Counted from the stretch's first letter, positions 1 to 4,936 are shown. The stretch is 5,140 nucleotides of DNA from Chloroflexaceae bacterium (GCA_026417815.1 JAOACN010000475.1:1-5140); one strand, 5' to 3'. Notes: a model not told the origin generated them from the sequence alone. Made by a program: numbers and translations.

Positions 1-840
1 CTGGTTGGTGCGGATGGTGTTCTTGGCGTCGAGGGTGCCCATCTTGCCCCGTCGCTGGCGCAGGGCGAGGCGGGTGCGCAGGCGAGCAGCCAGGCGATTG
101 ACGATCTTGCGCATATCGGCCAGATCGCACTCATCGAGGCGCTCGAAGGGACGGTCGAGCAATTCGGCCTCGGATCGCTGCCGGGGGCGGGCGCGCCCCT
201 CGCCGCGGGCCATGTCGGCCATTTCGCGGGCCACCTCCTGGCCGATCTGCTCGGCGAGGGCCTGCTGGTTCTCACGGGCGGCCTGCTCGATCGCCCGCAG
301 GGCCTCCTCGGCCATGCCCTGCTGGCGCAATTGCTCAAGCAGCTCGCGCAGGGCCTGTTCGAGCTTGTTGAACTGCAAGTCGCGCAGGGCCTGGCGGGTC
401 ATCCACTCGCGGTAGCGCTGGTTGCTCATCGTTGGCGGCCCCGCCTGGCCGAGCATCGCTCGCATCTCCTGGTCGGACACTGGCTCGCCGGTGACCATGG
501 AGCGGAACAGACTGGCCAGGTGCTGGGGGCCGAGCTGCGCGAGCATCTGCTGGAGTTGCCGAAGCAACTGCTCGCGCTGCTCATCGGAGAGCTGGCCCCC
601 GCCGGCCGGTTGCAGCGGCGGCGGCGCCTCTTTGCCAAAGTACAGCGGAAACAACTCCTGATAGGCGCCGAAGTCCTTTGCGTCCTTGATCAGGCTGGTC
701 TGAAGGGCCAGGCGAAAATGGTCGCGGTTGGTAATGCCGGCCTGCTCGACGGCGCGCATCGCGTCGGCGGTCTCGGCCAGGCTGATCCGCACCCCGGCGG
801 CGCGCAGGGCGGCGATAAACTCGGTGATGCGACGATCCAT
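1..840 (-). CDS. VWA-domain protein, CoxE-like (MoxR partner), partial: C-terminus off window
   Basis: Reading from ATG at 840 toward position 1 gives 280 uninterrupted codons with no stop, so the gene runs off the left edge. The N-terminus (MDRRITEFIAALRAAGVRIS, then a TADAMRAVEQAGI stretch at about 24-36) is the usual opening of CoxE-type VWA proteins that bind the DNA-unwinding-like AAA+ MoxR ATPases. Residues about 61-76 carry ELFPLYFG, also typical. Residues 80-220 are rich in Gln, Glu, Leu and Arg and look helical or coiled-coil. Residues 260-280 (RRGKMGTLDAKNTIRTNQ) match the linker that precedes the VWA fold; the metal-site DxSxS motif should lie just outside the window. GGAG at 846-849 sits 5 nt before the ATG, which supports this start. 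A GTG two codons upstream is in frame but has no such site. It follows the MoxR gene by 21 nt, so the two are probably co-transcribed. Known role of the family: partner of a MoxR ATPase in protein maturation or metal-cofactor insertion. The client is unknown here. Confidence 0.88.
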   Translation of the reverse strand, partial: MDRRITEFIAALRAAGVRISLAETADAMRAVEQAGITNRDHFRLALQTSLIKDAKDFGAYQELFPLYFGKEAPPPLQPAGGGQLSDEQREQLLRQLQQMLAQLGPQHLASLFRSMVTGEPVSDQEMRAMLGQAGPPTMSNQRYREWMTRQALRDLQFNKLEQALRELLEQLRQQGMAEEALRAIEQAARENQQALAEQIGQEVAREMADMARGEGRARPRQRSEAELLDRPFERLDECDLADMRKIVNRLAARLRTRLALRQRRGKMGTLDAKNTIRTNQ

Positions 841-861
841 GCTCACTCCGATCGTGCGGTA

Positions 862-1842
862 TCAGTTCGTCCACTCGCCGCCCCGGTAGCCTCCACGGGG
901 GCGATCGGGCCGGTCGGGGCGCTCGGGGCGGTCGGGGCGGTCGGGGCCGCCCTGCAGGGCGCGGCGGGCGCGGCGAATGTCGCTCTCGTACTTCAGCAGC
1001 ACGCTGAGCGTCGTATCAAGGGTGGCCTTGTCGAGCTGGCGGCTGTTCAGTTCCACCAGCGCCCTGGCCCAGTCGAGCGTTTCGCTGACGCTGGGGTGCT
1101 TCTTCAGGTCCATCTCGCGGAGCCGCTGCACCAGTTCCACCGCCTGCCGCGCCAGGCGCGGGGCCAGCCCGGGCACCTTGAGTTGCACCACCCGCAGCTC
1201 ATTTTCCAGGTCGGGATAATCAATATGGATGTAGAGGCAGCGGCGCTTGAGGGCCTCGCTCAACTCGCGGGTGTTGTTGGAGGTCAGCAGCACCGTGGGC
1301 ATGTGGCGCGCCTTGATGGTGCCCAGTTCGGGCACCGAGACCTGGAAATCGCTGAGCACTTCGAGCAGAAAGGCCTCGAACTCGGCATCGGCCCGATCAA
1401 TTTCATCAATCAGGAGCACGACCGGACGCTCGCTGGTCAGCGCCCGGAGCAGGGGGCGGGGCAGCAGGAAGCGTTCGGAGAAGAAGACATCCTCTTCGCC
1501 GGCCAGGCGGTCGGCGGCCTCGCGCAGCGTTTTCGCGTCGCCGAGCAGATCGCTCAACTTTTCCCGGAGCAACTGGGTGTAGAGCAACTGCTTGGCGTAC
1601 TCCCACTCGTAGAGCGCCTTGGTTTCGTCGAGGCCCTCGTAGCACTGCAGGCGGATCAACTCGCGGCCGGTGGCCCCGGCCCAACTCTTGGCCAGTTCGG
1701 TCTTGCCGACCCCGGCCGGCCCTTCGGCGAGCAGGGGCTTGCCGAGCTTGTCGGCCAGGAACATGGCCGTGGCGATCTCGTCGGAGGCAATATACTGCTG
1801 GGTGGCCAGCAGGTCGCGCACGTCGCTGATGGAGGTGAGCAT
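862..1842 (-). CDS. MoxR-family AAA+ ATPase (CoxD-like)
   Basis: A cytoplasmic 326-residue AAA+ ATPase. Walker A is GPAGVGKT at 41-48 and Walker B is VVLLIDE at 141-147, followed by IDRAD. Sensor 1 lies in TSNNTRELSEAL (187-198), and R200/R201 are good arginine-finger candidates. The spacing and phrases such as LLAEGPAGVGKTELAK and CYEGLD are those of the MoxR/CoxD group, which hydrolyse ATP to remodel partner proteins together with a VWA protein. The VWA partner is the next gene. The start ATG (1840-1842) has AGAAAGG at 1854-1860, 11 nt upstream, a moderate ribosome site. The last 29 residues (298-326) are a DRP/ERP repeat ending in RGGYRGG, a disordered tail outside the AAA+ core. In carbon-monoxide dehydrogenase clusters this pair matures the molybdenum/copper enzyme, but no such enzyme is visible here, so the client cannot be named. 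Family call is firm; the specific role is not. Confidence 0.93.
   Translation of the reverse strand: MLTSISDVRDLLATQQYIASDEIATAMFLADKLGKPLLAEGPAGVGKTELAKSWAGATGRELIRLQCYEGLDETKALYEWEYAKQLLYTQLLREKLSDLLGDAKTLREAADRLAGEEDVFFSERFLLPRPLLRALTSERPVVLLIDEIDRADAEFEAFLLEVLSDFQVSVPELGTIKARHMPTVLLTSNNTRELSEALKRRCLYIHIDYPDLENELRVVQLKVPGLAPRLARQAVELVQRLREMDLKKHPSVSETLDWARALVELNSRQLDKATLDTTLSVLLKYESDIRRARRALQGGPDRPDRPERPDRPDRPRGGYRGGEWTN
898..942 (-). repeat. 9-bp in-frame tandem repeat coding for (D/E)RP units
   Basis: Five 9-bp units lie end to end at 898-906, 907-915, 916-924, 925-933 and 934-942. On the coding (minus) strand the consensus is GACCGCCCC with single-base variants (GAT, GAG, GGCCC). They are in frame with the MoxR gene and encode DRP, DRP, ERP, DRP, DRP near its C-terminus. 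Such repeats change copy number by slippage without breaking the frame, so strains may differ in tail length. Confidence 0.85.
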
Positions 1843-1901
1843 GCCGTTGGATGCCTTTCTGTCGAAGTGATACCGGCGCCTGATGTGAGCGTGGGAGGAT
1901 A

Positions 1902-1922
1902 TGGGAGGGCCTCGCCCTCCCA
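1902..1922. other. Perfect 9-bp stem hairpin in MoxR leader
   Basis: TGGGAGGGC (1902-1910), loop CTC (1911-1913), GCCCTCCCA (1914-1922) form a perfect 9-bp stem with a 3-nt loop. It lies between the candidate minus-strand promoter at about 2002 and the MoxR start, so it would be in the 5' leader of that mRNA. No T-run follows on either strand, so it is not a classical intrinsic terminator. It could be a leader structure or a dispersed intergenic palindrome. Confidence 0.6.
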
Positions 1923-1944
1923 GGAAAACTCTTTGCGTCCCGGT

Positions 1945-1971
1945 GATGCGCGGCCCAGCCGCACGGGCATC
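1945..1971. other. Second leader hairpin, 10 bp with a bulge
   Basis: GATGC plus GCGGC (1945-1954), loop CCA (1955-1957), GCCGC (1958-1962), a 4-nt bulge ACGG, then GCATC (1967-1971). The two 5-bp helices stack around the bulge. It lies in the same presumed MoxR leader as the 1902-1922 hairpin. Function is unknown and chance is possible in GC-rich DNA. Confidence 0.35.
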
Positions 1972-2001
1972 TGACGTGGATAACAGGGAGATCTACTTGC
2001 C

Positions 2002-2010
2002 AGTATACCA
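2002..2010 (-). promoter_or_regulatory. Candidate extended -10 promoter for the MoxR-VWA operon
   Basis: On the minus strand the sequence reads TGGTATACT. TATACT (2002-2007) matches the TATAAT consensus at 5 of 6 bases, and the TG one base upstream makes it an extended -10. No clear -35 is seen at 16-18 bp, which is tolerated by extended -10 promoters. Transcription would start near 1995 and give a leader of about 150 nt before the MoxR ATG. It is back to back with the plus-strand promoter at 2034-2062. Confidence 0.5.
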
Positions 2011-2033
2011 TGATGCCGCCTTGCGCGCCGGAG

Positions 2034-2062
2034 TTGTGACCTGGAAAATCGGGTGGTATAGT
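2034..2062 (+). promoter_or_regulatory. Candidate sigma-70-type promoter toward the HAD-Nudix-ABC genes
   Basis: TTGTGA at 2034-2039 (4 of 6 to TTGACA) and TATAGT at 2057-2062 (5 of 6 to TATAAT) are separated by exactly 17 bp, the ideal spacing, and TGG precedes the -10. Transcription would start near 2069, giving a 190-nt leader that contains the large palindrome at 2158-2233 before the phosphatase gene. The shared TGGTATA core with the opposite promoter 50 bp away supports a real divergent promoter pair. Confidence 0.55.
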
Positions 2063-2157
2063 GAGAACAGACGGGCGCGACTCCCGGCAGCATTTTCTGG
2101 TATTCGCGTTATGTTAAGCGTTTTGAACCGCCAGGCCCGATCTACAATCTACTGCTA

Positions 2158-2233
2158 CAACGGGACTTCGTCTCCGCGGGGTTTTCGGAGGGGCTTCGTC
2201 CCTCTGAACCTCCCCTCAGGGGAAGTCTCGTTG
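2158..2233. repeat. 76-nt imperfect palindrome between promoter and HAD gene
   Basis: Several nested complementary blocks share one centre near 2196. They are CAACGGGACTTC (2158-2169) with GAAGTCTCGTTG (2222-2233; one G-U pair), GGGG (2178-2181) with CCCC (2212-2215), TTC (2184-2186) with GAA (2206-2208), and GAGGGG (2188-2193) with TCCCTC (2199-2204; one G-U pair), around the loop CTTCG. RNA from the upstream promoter could fold into one long stem ending 25 nt before the HAD start. TGCTACAA occurs directly on both sides (2153-2160 and 2237-2244). It could be a small inverted-repeat element or a regulatory leader hairpin. There is no T-tract, so it is not a standard terminator. Confidence 0.7.
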
Positions 2234-2236
2234 GAG

Positions 2237-2245
2237 TGCTACAAT
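2237..2245 (+). promoter_or_regulatory. Candidate extended -10 immediately before the HAD gene
   Basis: TG (2237-2238), one base, then TACAAT (2240-2245) resembles an extended -10, with 5 of 6 matches. A start site about 7 nt downstream would give an almost leaderless mRNA, since the HAD ATG is at 2259. That would fit the absence of any Shine-Dalgarno there. The surrounding 17 bases match the block at 2968-2984 before the Nudix gene at 15 positions. No good -35 is seen. Confidence 0.35.
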
Positions 2246-2258
2246 CCGAAATCCGCAC

Positions 2259-2915
2259 ATGAAGGTTCCCCGCTACCGCGCCGTCCTGTTCGATCTGGAC
2301 GGCACGTTGACCGACCCATACGACGGCATCACCCGCACCTTCGTGTACGCGCTTGAGCGCCTGGGGGTCAACCCACCCGACGACACGACGCTGCGCTCGT
2401 GGATCGGGCCGCCGCTGCACGACAGCTTTCGCGCCTACCTGGGGGACGAAGAACTGGCCATGCGCGGCGTGCGGGCCTATCGCGAACGCTACGGCGCGAT
2501 CGGCATGTACGAGAACCGGGTCTACCCGGGCATTCCCGAACTGCTGCGCGACCTGCGGGCGGGGGGGTGTCGCCTGTTTCTAGCCACTTCCAAGCTGCAC
2601 AGCGTGGCCGAGGCGATCCTCGACCACTTCGGTCTGACGAACTACTTCGACGCCTCTTTTGGCGCCTCGCCCGACGCCAGTCTCAGCGCCAAGGCCGACA
2701 TCATCGCTGCGGCGCTTGCCCATATGCGACCCGAGGAGCGCGCGTCCTGCGTGATGGTTGGCGATACCGTCTATGATGTGGCCGGGGCGCGGGCCAATGG
2801 CATCCCCTGCATCGCCGTCACCTATGGCTACGGCGCCCGCGCGGCGCTTGAGGCCGCCGGACCCGACGCGCTGGCCCACAGCGTCGGTGAGTTGCGCACG
2901 CTGTTGGGATTTTAG
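2259..2915 (+). CDS. HAD-superfamily phosphatase, Gph/phosphoglycolate phosphatase-like
   Basis: A cytoplasmic 218-residue phosphohydrolase of the HAD subfamily IA. Motif I is DLDGTLTD at 12-19, with D12 the nucleophile and D14 the acid/base. Motif II is LATSK at 108-112. K145 is the motif III lysine, and GDTVYD at 168-173 is motif IV, binding magnesium with D169 and D173. A helical cap domain lies between motifs I and II (about 20-90). The YPGIPELLRDL and ATSK phrases and the GYG near the end match the Gph/5'-nucleotidase-like group. The length is normal for the family. The substrate cannot be read from sequence: phosphoglycolate, nucleoside monophosphates or another small phosphate ester are all possible. 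ATG at 2259 places the DLDGT motif at the usual distance from the N-terminus, but no ribosome site precedes it. The last two codons and the stop (GGATTTTAG) are part of the downstream heptamer tract, so the original C-terminus may have been trimmed or altered. Confidence 0.9.
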   Translation: MKVPRYRAVLFDLDGTLTDPYDGITRTFVYALERLGVNPPDDTTLRSWIGPPLHDSFRAYLGDEELAMRGVRAYRERYGAIGMYENRVYPGIPELLRDLRAGGCRLFLATSKLHSVAEAILDHFGLTNYFDASFGASPDASLSAKADIIAAALAHMRPEERASCVMVGDTVYDVAGARANGIPCIAVTYGYGARAALEAAGPDALAHSVGELRTLLGF

Positions 2916-3008
2916 ATTTTGGATTTTGGATTTGGGATTTGGGATTTGGGATTTGGGATTTTCGATTTGCTATAATCCAAAATCTAAAATCCAAAATCCA
3001 AAATCCAA
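2907..3008. repeat. Heptamer repeat tract in two opposed arms (GGATTTT / AATCCAA)
   Basis: Nine 7-bp units run from 2907 to 2969: GGATTTT, AGATTTT, GGATTTT, four GGATTTG, GGATTTT and CGATTTG. After a four-base break, five units of the reverse type run from 2974 to 3008 (AATCCAA, AATCTAA, then three AATCCAA). The arms contain a perfect 19-bp inverted repeat, 2907-2925 with 2974-2992. The first unit overlaps the end of the HAD gene and supplies its stop codon. The tract is AT-rich against GC-rich surroundings. Similar 7-bp short tandem repeats are known between genes in cyanobacteria and Chloroflexi. It separates the HAD and Nudix genes and carries a promoter at the junction of the arms. Confidence 0.9.
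2968..2976 (+). promoter_or_regulatory. Extended -10 promoter for the Nudix-ABC genes, inside the repeat
   Basis: TGCTATAAT at 2968-2976 is a perfect extended -10 (TG, one base, TATAAT). The repeat supplies a TTGGGA at 2946-2951 (4 of 6 to the -35 consensus), though the spacing of 19 bp is long. A start near 2983 leaves a leader of about 30 nt to the Nudix ATG at 3013. The box lies precisely at the turning point between the two repeat arms. Confidence 0.6.
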
Positions 3009-3012
3009 ACCA

Positions 3013-3552
3013 ATGCCTCTCCCAACCATCGAAGAGTACCCCGAACGCTACCGCTTCCGCTTCTGCCCCCGCTGCGCCACGCCGCTCGAAGTGGCGCAAC
3101 TGTTCGACATGCGCCGGCAGCGCTGCCCGGCATGCGGCTGGGTGCACTATCCGCTGCCGAACATCGCCTCGACGGTGGTCATCTTTCACCAGGGCGGCGT
3201 GGTGCTGGTGCAACGGGACATCGAGCCTGACCGGGGGATCTGGCACCTGCCGATCGGCCATGTGGAGTACGGCGAAGATCCCGCCGATGCGGCCATCCGC
3301 GAAGGCGAGGAGGAAACCGGCCTGCGCCTCGGCGCGCCGCGCTTTCTCACCTATACCCACAGCCCCTCGTATGGCGATCCGCGCATGTTCTACATCGTCT
3401 TCAGCTTCGCTGCCGATGCTGTCGGCGGTACGCTAACCGGCAGTCACGAAGGGCGCCACACCCGCGTGGTGCCCTTCGACGAACTGCCGCCGCTCAAATG
3501 GACCAGCCAGCAGGCCGCCATCAACGCGCTCCGGGCCAGCCAGGGGCGCTGA
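3013..3552 (+). CDS. Nudix hydrolase with N-terminal zinc ribbon
   Basis: A 179-residue cytoplasmic enzyme of the Nudix family, which cleaves nucleoside diphosphates linked to another group, using magnesium or manganese. A zinc ribbon is formed by C18-x2-C21 and C38-x2-C41. The Nudix box spans 82-104: G82, E88, R96-E97, E100-E101 and G103 are all in place, with G98 where a hydrophobic residue is more usual. The ribbon followed by a Nudix fold recalls NudC-type NADH pyrophosphatases and several ADP-ribose or nucleotide-sugar hydrolases. It lacks the SQPWPFPxS motif of true NudC and is shorter, so the substrate is open. An in-frame reading begins much earlier inside the HAD gene, but that part is repeat-encoded. 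ATG at 3013 gives the normal MPLPTIEEYPERYRFRFCP start and follows the -10 box by 37 nt. No clear Shine-Dalgarno is visible. The stop overlaps the start region of the ABC gene, suggesting coupled translation. Confidence 0.9.
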   Translation: MPLPTIEEYPERYRFRFCPRCATPLEVAQLFDMRRQRCPACGWVHYPLPNIASTVVIFHQGGVVLVQRDIEPDRGIWHLPIGHVEYGEDPADAAIREGEEETGLRLGAPRFLTYTHSPSYGDPRMFYIVFSFAADAVGGTLTGSHEGRHTRVVPFDELPPLKWTSQQAAINALRASQGR

Positions 3553-4586
3553 GCTTTCTCGCCCTCGAGCGCATCTGCAAAACCTACGGCGCCACGCCGG
3601 TGCTGCGCGATGTGAGCCTGGACGTGCCAGCGGGCGCCATCGCGGCGCTGCTTGGCCCCTCGGGGTGCGGCAAGACGACCCTGTTGCGCATCGTGGCGGG
3701 GCTGGAGCTGGCGGATAGCGGGACGGTGCGCGTGGCGGGCGAGCCGGTTGACGGCGTGCCGCCGCACCTGCGGGGCTTCGGGCTGATGTTTCAGGATTAC
3801 GCCCTCTTTCCGCACCTCGACGTGGCCGGCAACGTGGCCTTCGGGCTGCACGGCCTGGCGCGGGTGGAACGGGAGCGCCGCGTGGCCGAACTGCTCGAAC
3901 TGGTGGGCCTGCGGGGCTACGGCGCGCGGCGGGTCTACGATCTGTCGGGCGGGGAACGGCAGCGCGTGGCCCTGGCCCGCGCCCTGGCCCCCCGCCCGCG
4001 CCTGCTGATGCTCGATGAACCCCTGGCGGCCCTCGACCGCACCCTGCGCGAGCGACTGCAAGACGAACTGCGGAGCATCCTGCGCGCGGTGGGGGTCACG
4101 ACGCTGTACGTCACCCACGACCAGGAGGAGGCCTTCGCCCTGGCCGACGTGGTGGCGCTGCTTAACGCCGGGCGAGTCGAGCAGATCGGCGCGCCGGAGG
4201 CGATCTACCGGCAGCCGGCGAGCGCCTGGGCCGCCCGCTTCCTCGGGCTGGGCAACATCCTCAGGGGAACCCTGCGCGCCGATGGACGGGTGGAGACGCC
4301 CCTGGGGCCGCTGGCGTGCCGCGCGGCGGCGGGGCTGCGGGCGGGCCAGGCGGTGGCCGTGGTCATTTACCCCGACGCGGCGCGGGCAAACGGCGAGGGT
4401 AAGGGCGCCTGCATTGAGGGGACGCTCGGCGAAGCGCAGTTCCGGGGCCGGTTCTATCGGGTCGAACTGCGCTGCGCCGCGGGGTCGCGGTTGACGTTTG
4501 AACTGGAGGCGCCGCCCGGCGCGCCGGGCGCGGCGGTGACCTTGCGGCTGGCTCCGGAGGGTGTGTATGCGCTCCCCGAGGGGTGA
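3498..4586 (+). CDS. ABC transporter ATP-binding protein, Fe3+/polyamine/sugar (FbpC-PotA-MalK) type with C-terminal TOBE-like region
   Basis: The energy-coupling subunit of an importer, acting at the inner face of the membrane. Numbered from ATG 3498 (362 residues): Walker A GPSGCGKTT 53-61, Q-loop Q98 in FQDYALFPHL, signature LSGGERQR 148-155, Walker B LLMLDEP 168-174, D-loop ALD 177-179, switch histidine H206. Residues from about 270 onward (LGNILRGTLR and following) form a TOBE-like regulatory or substrate-sensing region. The QDYALFPHLDVAGNVAFGL phrase is common in iron(III), thiamine and polyamine importers; the cargo cannot be fixed. Homology to the family begins only at SFLALERICKTYG, residue 19. 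The 17 residues before it overlap the Nudix gene in another frame and are probably not native. A CTG at 3549-3551, overlapping the Nudix stop as CTGA, sits exactly where family members begin (345 residues), but no ATG, GTG or TTG is there. ATG 3498 is given as the only ordinary start codon nearby. No permease or binding-protein gene adjoins it. Confidence 0.9.
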   Translation: MDQPAGRHQRAPGQPGALSFLALERICKTYGATPVLRDVSLDVPAGAIAALLGPSGCGKTTLLRIVAGLELADSGTVRVAGEPVDGVPPHLRGFGLMFQDYALFPHLDVAGNVAFGLHGLARVERERRVAELLELVGLRGYGARRVYDLSGGERQRVALARALAPRPRLLMLDEPLAALDRTLRERLQDELRSILRAVGVTTLYVTHDQEEAFALADVVALLNAGRVEQIGAPEAIYRQPASAWAARFLGLGNILRGTLRADGRVETPLGPLACRAAAGLRAGQAVAVVIYPDAARANGEGKGACIEGTLGEAQFRGRFYRVELRCAAGSRLTFELEAPPGAPGAAVTLRLAPEGVYALPEG

Positions 4587-4595
4587 AAGATCGCG

Positions 4596-4618
4596 CGCGG
4601 AGGGCCGTGCCCTCCGCG
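4596..4618. terminator. Strong GC hairpin after the ABC gene, terminator-like without T-tract
   Basis: CGCGGAGGGC (4596-4605), loop CGT, GCCCTCCGCG (4609-4618) form a perfect 10-bp stem starting 10 nt after the ABC stop codon. It lies between two convergent genes, a usual place for a terminator. No run of T follows on either strand, so it may instead be an mRNA 3'-end stabiliser or a dispersed palindrome. Its GGAGGGC-NNN-GCCCTCC core is the same design as the hairpin at 1902-1922. Confidence 0.5.
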
Positions 4619-4680
4619 GCGCCCCGCACTGCTACGCAAAAGGCCGCGCAGCAACACCTCTCGGGAACGCAACATCGCCC

Positions 4681-4890
4681 TTACGGCGCGGGGGCTTTGA
4701 AGGCCAGCAACACCACCCCAAGCTCCTGTTCCAGGGCTTTGAGCCGCTCGAGCTGATCCTCGCTCAAAGGGGCGAAGGGGCTGTCGGCCTTGTAGGCCAC
4801 GATCACGCTGCCCAGCTCCTGCTCCAGGTTCCGCAGACGTTCGAGGCTATCCTCATCCAGGGTCGCGGGCCGCACGGTGGGGGGAAGCAT
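4681..4890 (-). CDS. Small protein of 69 residues built from a duplicated 28-residue motif
   Basis: Not recognised as a named family. Residues 11-38 (LDEDSLERLRNLEQELGS onward) and 42-69 (LSEDQLERLKALEQELGV onward) are tandem copies, identical at 18 of 28 aligned positions. The conserved core is LxxLEQELG-hydrophobic-AxKA. Each copy predicts as an acidic amphipathic helix followed by a short hydrophobic strand (VIVAYK, VVLLAFK), a helix-strand unit repeated twice. The protein is acidic, with no signal peptide, membrane segment or cysteine. Being real is supported by a TATAAT box at 4931-4936, an AAAGGAG site 8 nt before the ATG, and amino-acid conservation between copies whose codons differ mostly at third positions. 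It converges on the ABC gene across 94 nt. A role as a small regulator, adaptor or dimerising protein is possible but unproven. Confidence 0.8.
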   Translation of the reverse strand: MLPPTVRPATLDEDSLERLRNLEQELGSVIVAYKADSPFAPLSEDQLERLKALEQELGVVLLAFKAPAP

Positions 4891-4905
4891 AGGAGGCGCT
4901 CCTTT
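4891..4905 (-). promoter_or_regulatory. Shine-Dalgarno that can be sequestered in a hairpin
   Basis: On the minus strand AAAGGAG (4899-4905) lies 8 nt before the ATG at 4890. Its AGGAG (4899-4903) is perfectly complementary to CTCCT (4891-4895), with only CGC between, so a 5-bp triloop hairpin directly abutting the start codon can hide the ribosome site. The short stem may melt easily, so it could be a temperature- or ribosome-sensitive switch, or chance. Confidence 0.6.
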
Positions 4906-4930
4906 CTATCGGGTTGCATCGTCTCTTCTC

Positions 4931-4936
4931 ATTATA
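4931..4936 (-). promoter_or_regulatory. Candidate -10 box for the 69-residue protein
   Basis: The minus strand reads TATAAT at 4931-4936, a perfect consensus. The start would be near 4924, giving a leader of roughly 35 nt that contains only the ribosome site. The -35 region is weak: GTGTGA lies 15 bp upstream. Confidence 0.55.

Larger units (their letters stand above)
1843..2258. other. 416-bp divergent intergenic region
   Basis: This gap between the divergent MoxR and HAD genes has no supported gene. It contains the back-to-back promoters near 2002-2062, two hairpins on the MoxR side and the 76-nt palindrome with its flanking direct repeats on the HAD side. Open frames crossing it on either strand are shadows extending from neighbouring genes. 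Confidence 0.75.

Noticed and set aside
331..1974. Long plus-strand open frame of 547 codons opposite the MoxR and VWA genes
   Set aside because: The minus strand encodes clear AAA+ and CoxE-like motifs with ribosome sites. The plus frame has no recognisable domain, crosses the intergenic region and is explained by GC-rich codon bias.
2123..2148. TTGAAC ... TACAAT as another promoter
   Set aside because: The spacer is only 14 bp, and several CTACAA strings nearby make the match unremarkable.
1901..2356. Plus-strand open frame of 151 codons across the divergent intergenic region
   Set aside because: It runs through promoters, hairpins and the palindrome and into the HAD gene in another frame. 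No family features and no ribosome site.
2758..3012. N-terminal extension of the Nudix protein back into the HAD gene
   Set aside because: These 85 codons are an out-of-frame reading of HAD plus translated heptamer repeats. Nudix homology begins after the ATG at 3013.
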